From CAZCVI01 sp964502145 (GTDB lineage: Bacteria > Acidobacteriota > Aminicenantia > UBA2199): a DNA stretch of 64,000 nt. Made by a program: the position numbers and the translations under genes. How positions within the stretch are numbered: position 1 is the first letter of the stretch; each line of letters starts with the position of its first letter. Where the stretch lies: assembly GCA_964502145.1 (NCBI GenBank), contig CAZCVI010000002.1, forward strand, positions 186,001 to 250,000. The letters are read 5' to 3'. Below, piece after piece: positions 46,601-52,600 of this stretch. The notes below the pieces were generated by a model. It was given only the letters and a program-made list of their open reading frames with translations, was not told the DNA's origin and searched no databases.

Positions 46601-49600
46601 CGAACCTTGGAAGCGTTCGAGAATCAGGAATTTCCCTTTGAAGAGTTGGTCAATCACATTTCTCTGGAGCGCGATACGTCTCGTAACCCTGTTTTTGATG
46701 TCATGTTTAACCTGTTAAACCAGACTGCTTATTCATCTGGATCCCAGGGTGATTATGCGCTGGAAAAAGATTCGGATACGTATGAACATCGAAAAAGAAC
46801 ATCTAAATTTGATATAAATTTAACTGCCATCGAGATGGAAGATCACATGCTGATGGATATTGAATATTGTACAAAACTTTTTAAACCCACTTCCATCGAG
46901 AGATTCATCCGCTATTTTAAGAATTTAATCTCTTTATTATCCAGGAATACAGCTTTAACGATAGCGCATCTGGAGTTAATGACAGAGGCGGAAAAGGCCG
47001 AGGTTTTACGATTGTCCTGTGGCGTGCAATCCTCTTTGGAAAGAGTGGAGACCATTCACCAACTATTTGTAAAACAGGCGCAACGAACTCCCGACCATAT
47101 TGCTATTACCGGGGCCACTCTTTGTGGTTATCCTCCAGCCACTCCGCTCCAAATGTCCTACGAAAAATTAAACCAGGAATCAGATCGTCTGGCCGCATGG
47201 TTGAGAACCAAAGGCGTGGGCACGGATACGGTTGTCGCGTTGCTGGTGGAACGTTCCATTGAGATGATCATTGCGATATTAGGCATCATGAAAGCCGGTG
47301 GTGCGTATTTGCCTATTGATCCCGAATACCCTCAGGATCGCATTGATTTTATGTTACAGGACAGCCAGGCCGTGCTGGTATTAACCGGGAATGAATTAGC
47401 TACTGTGGTACCCCATGCCAATCCTGCGCCGGTGGCTACATATGGCAATCTTGTATATATTATTTATACCTCTGGTTCCACGGGGAAACCCAAGGGGGTG
47501 ATGTTGGAACATCGTAATCTGGTTAATTTGTTCCAGTTCCAGTTTCAATATACGCCTATTGATTGTAGTCGTATTTTGCAGTTTACCACCATCAGTTTTG
47601 ATGTCTCTTTTCAAGAAATATTTTCAGCCTTGTTATCCGGGGGGCAGCTTTTCCTGATCCACAAGCAGACACGCACTGATATTCCCGAATTATTCAAACT
47701 TATTGACAGGAATATCATTAACACCCTATTTTTGCCTATTTCTTTTTTAAAAGTTATTTTTCAAGACGGAGAATATCTTCAACACGTGCCTTCCTGTATC
47801 CGTCATATCGTGGTAGCGGGTGAACAAGTGGTTATCGGTGAGAATTTCAGAACGTATTTAAGGGAGCGGCAGGTATTTCTGCACAATCATTATGGTCCAT
47901 CCGAGACCCACGTGGTGACCACTTTAACAATCGACCCTAACGGAGTTATCCCGCAACTACCCGCCATTGGCAAACCCATTTTGAATACAGCCATTTATAT
48001 TCTGGATAAACACAATCATTTATTACCCATTGGCGCGGTGGGTGAGCTGTGTATTGCTGGTTCCAATCTGGGCCGTGGTTATTTAAATAATCCCCAGCTT
48101 ACCGCTGACAAATTTATTTCTCTGACTATCACACCCACTTCTATTGCAAAAATCTACAAAACCGGCGACTTGGCGCGTTGGTTGCCGGAGGGAAATATAG
48201 AATTTTTGGGCCGTATCGACCACCAGATAAAAATCAGAGGTTTCCGCGTGGAATTGGGAGAGATAGAGAGCCGATTATCCAGTTTTCCCGGTATAACCCA
48301 GTGTGTGGTGGTGGCCGGAGCGAAAAAATCCGGGGAAAAGTACCTCTGTGCCTATTTTAGCGCTGCTGAAACACTGGTTATACCCGCCATCAGGGACTAC
48401 TTGGCACGACAATTACCAGATTATATGATTCCCGCCTATTTTATGCCCGTGGATAACATACCGGTGACTGCCAATGGAAAAATTGACAAAAAACGCCTGC
48501 CTGTGCCAGAAGCAACATTCGCCCGCTCTTTTGTGCCCCCGACAAACGATCTGGAAAAAATAATCGTGGACATCTGGAAAGAGATTCTTGAAATCGATCA
48601 CATTGGTATCGATGATAATTTCTTTGAATTGGGGGGGCATTCCTTAAAAGCCACCGTGCTGATATCCAAGATACATAAGGTGTGCCATGTAAGAGTTCCA
48701 TTGGTAGAGATATTCAAGACCCCCAGGATCAGGGACTTGGCCCACTATATAATGGGGAAAAACAAGGAGTTCCATATCGCCATCCAACCCATCGAGGAGA
48801 AAGAGTATTATATGTTATCCTCGGCCCAAAAACGGCTGTACTTTTTACAGCAATTGGCACCGGACAGCACCAGCTACAACATGCCTGAAATTATTCCCAT
48901 TGCCCAAAACCTGGAAATAGAAAAATTGGAAAAAACTTTTGCTTTATTGATAGACAGGCATGAAAGTTTGCGCACATCCTATTTTACCGTGGCTGATTTA
49001 CCTGTGCAGAAGATTCATCTTCATGTCCCATTTAAAGTAGAATTCAAAATGGACATGGCGGAGAGTTTTATAAGACCCTTTGATTTGACCCAGGCGCCTT
49101 TGTTGCGGGTGGTTTGCTTTAAACGGGAACACAATCACTTCCTGTTGATTGATATGCATCATATTATCACCGATGGACTTTCCCATAAGATATTGCAGCA
49201 GGATTTTATCGCCCTTTACCAGGACCAGGTGTTACTGCCTTTGCGAATCCAATACAAGGATTTTGCAGAATGGCAAAACCAAGCCAAAGAATTACCAAGC
49301 TCCAGGCTTCAACAGGATTATTGGGTAAAAGAACTGGCCGGGGAAATTCCCGTCTTGAATTTGCCCATTGATTTTATCCGGCCTGTTATGCAGGTTTTTG
49401 ATGGGGACACGATTCATTTTGAGATATCCAGCGCTGAAACGATTGCCTTACATGAAATGGCCCGGCACAATAATGCCACCCTATTCATTGTTTTGTTGGC
49501 TTGTTTTAATGTATTGCTCGCCAAACTTAGTGGTCAGGAAGATATCATCGTGGGAACCCCTATTGCCGGACGTAGGCATGCTGATTTGGAGAAGATTATC

Positions 49601-52600
49601 GGTATGTTTGTTAATACCCTGGTGTTACGCAACTATCCGGCGGGTGAATTGGGGTTTCGGGAATTTCTGGGCGGGGTTAAGGAACGGGCGTTGGGCGCTT
49701 TTGAAAACCAGGAATTTCCCTTTGAAGATGTAGTGGAGAATTGTAATGTAAATCGTGATGCGGGTCGAAACCCGTTATTTGACGTGATGTTTTCCCTGCA
49801 AAATATGGCTGAGCCACAGGAAATGGGGAGTGCGCGGCTAGGGGTGGAAGAAGATCAACAGCAATGGGAAAGTGATTATGAAAACAAAATCTCAAAGTTT
49901 GATTTAACTCTGATCGCAACAGAATATCAGGAACGTTTGGGTTTTATATTCGAGTATTGCACAAAACTGTTCACGCGCGAAAGCATAACACGCTTTGTCA
50001 TTTATTTTAAGCAGATATTATCCAGTGTTATCCGTAACCCTGGGCAAAAATTGCGGGATATTGAATTCATATCGGCTGCTGAAAAAGAACAACTATTGGT
50101 TGAATTTAACGCTACGCATGTTATTTACCCCGGGGACAAAACCATTCATCGTTTATTTGCCGAGCAGGTAGAACGAACCCCCGATCATATGGCCATCATT
50201 GAGGCGACTTCTCGTGGTGGTCAAGTGTCCTACGCAGAATTGAATAAAAAATCCAATTGTTTGGCTTTTCTCTTACACCAAGAAGGTGTTTGCCCCAGCA
50301 CAATCGTAGGTATTTTGGCGGAGCGTTCGCTTGAAATGATCGTGGCCATCCTGGCGGTTTGGAAAGCGGGGTGCGCTTATACGCCGCTCAATCCCAGTGC
50401 GCCGGTCTTACGATCTCTATACCAGTTGCAGGAATGTGGCGTGGAATTGCTGCTCATCACCCCCCGCCTCGCTGAAACGAATGAAACAGCACGGGCCTGG
50501 ACGGGCAAGACGATGGTGATTGAAAATCTCGTGAACAACGGCGATTTTTTACCTGACATTAATGCCGCGCATTATGCGTATGTCATTTTTACTTCTGGTT
50601 CGACTGGCAATCCCAAGGGTGTGCCTATCACCCATGCCAATTTATGCCCGCTATTCCATTGGGGGTATACTTATCTGGGGATTGGTCCCAAGGATAGCGT
50701 TTTGCAGAATCTTGCCTATTCTTTTGATTGGTCAGTCTTTGAGATATTTCTCACGCTGACTAGCGGGGCGGTGTTGTATTTGGTTGCCGATGAGGTGTTA
50801 TTGAATCCGGCGCTCTGTGTTCCTTTTATGAAGGAAAACGGCATTTCCATGTTGCATATCACGCCGACGCAGTTCCAGCATCTGATTGGTGCAGGTCATA
50901 AATTTGAAACCTTAAAATATCTCATATTGGGCGCGGAGAAATTAACCGTTGCGGTGTTGAAACGCACTTTGGCTTCAGTAGGGGAGGATTGCCGGGTGTT
51001 TAATATGTATGGTCCCACGGAAACGACTATTATTGCGACATCGTTGGAGATCACGCGGGGTGATAAAAACGATTTTGAAGCTCTTGCCAGTGTGCCTATT
51101 GGCAGAGCCGTGGCCAATGGGATTTTATTGGTTTTGGACACCTATTTGAACTTATGCCCGGTAAATATAACCGGCCAATTATATATTGGGGGTGATAGCC
51201 TTGCCGCCGGGTATTTAAACAACCCGGAACTCACCGCTGCAAAATTTTTATCCCTGTCCACGTCGTCCATGTCGTCCACTAAGTCCATATTGTCCACCCG
51301 TTCAACTACACTCTACAAAACCGGTGATTTAACCCGTTGGTTAGCGGATGGCAATCTTGAATTCCTTGGTAGAATCGACCAGCAGGTTAAAATCCGCGGT
51401 TTCCGTATTGAATTGGGAGAAATCGAAAATCAATTGCTTCGTCATACTGATATTAAAGAGGCAGTGGTTCTGGCTAAAGCAGACGAAGGTGGTGATCACT
51501 ATTTATGTGCCTATATTGGTTCTGCGAGGGAATTGGGTAGTTCTGAATTAAGGGAATACTTGGCTAAACATTTACCAGACTATATGATGCCAGCGTACTT
51601 TGTGTCACTTGAGAAAATTCCGTTAACTCCCAATGGAAAAATTGACCGGAAAGCCTTACCAGAACCCCGGTTAATAGGTGGCGAAAGTATTGTGACGCCG
51701 CAAAATGAGCTTGAAACCAAATTGCTGGAAATATGGTCGGCTGTGCTGCATCTGGATAAGCACAGCATCAGTACTCACGCTAATTTTTTCAATGTGGGTG
51801 GCCATTCCTTGAAGGCAACCATTTTGATCTCCACTATTCATAAGCAAATGAAAGTAAAAATCCCCCTGGCTGAAATATTTAAAAACCCCACCATTAAACG
51901 CTTGGCAGAATACATAAACCATGCGGTTCGAATCTCGTATATTTCTATTCCAGCCGTTGAGAAGAAAGAGTATTATATTTTATCATCGCTGCAAAAACGA
52001 TTGTATATTTTGCAGCACATGAACCCAGACAGTACGGCTTACAACATGCCGCAGATAATTCCTTTGGGTCCGGGGGTGGATCCTGATCAATTGACCCGGA
52101 CCTTCATGTTATTGATCCAGCGGCATGAAAGCTTGCGAACTTCCTTTCAAACCGTGGCTGATCACCCGGTGCAAAAGGTGCATGAGCCGGATGACGTGGC
52201 ATTTAAACTGGAAAATTACCAGGGTTCGTCTTTCAGTCAGATAATGAATTGTTTTATTAGACCCTTTGATTTATCACGGCCACCGTTGCTCCGGGCCGGG
52301 TTGGTGAAATTATTTCAAGCAGACGTTTTATTCTGGGTGTTGGTGGTGGATATCCATCACAGTATCTCTGATGGTGTCTCGCATAATGTATTGGCCAGGG
52401 ATTTTCGTATTCTCCAAAATGATACCTTGCCTCCTCTTCGTCTCCAATATAAAGATTTTGCCGAATGGCAGAACAGCCCGGCACAAACCCAGAACATAAA
52501 ACAACAGGAAGCGTACTGGCTCAGGGAGTTTGAGGGTGAAATACCCGTGTTGCATTTACCCCTGGATTTTCCCCGCCCGGAGCTTCAGCATGTAGACGGT

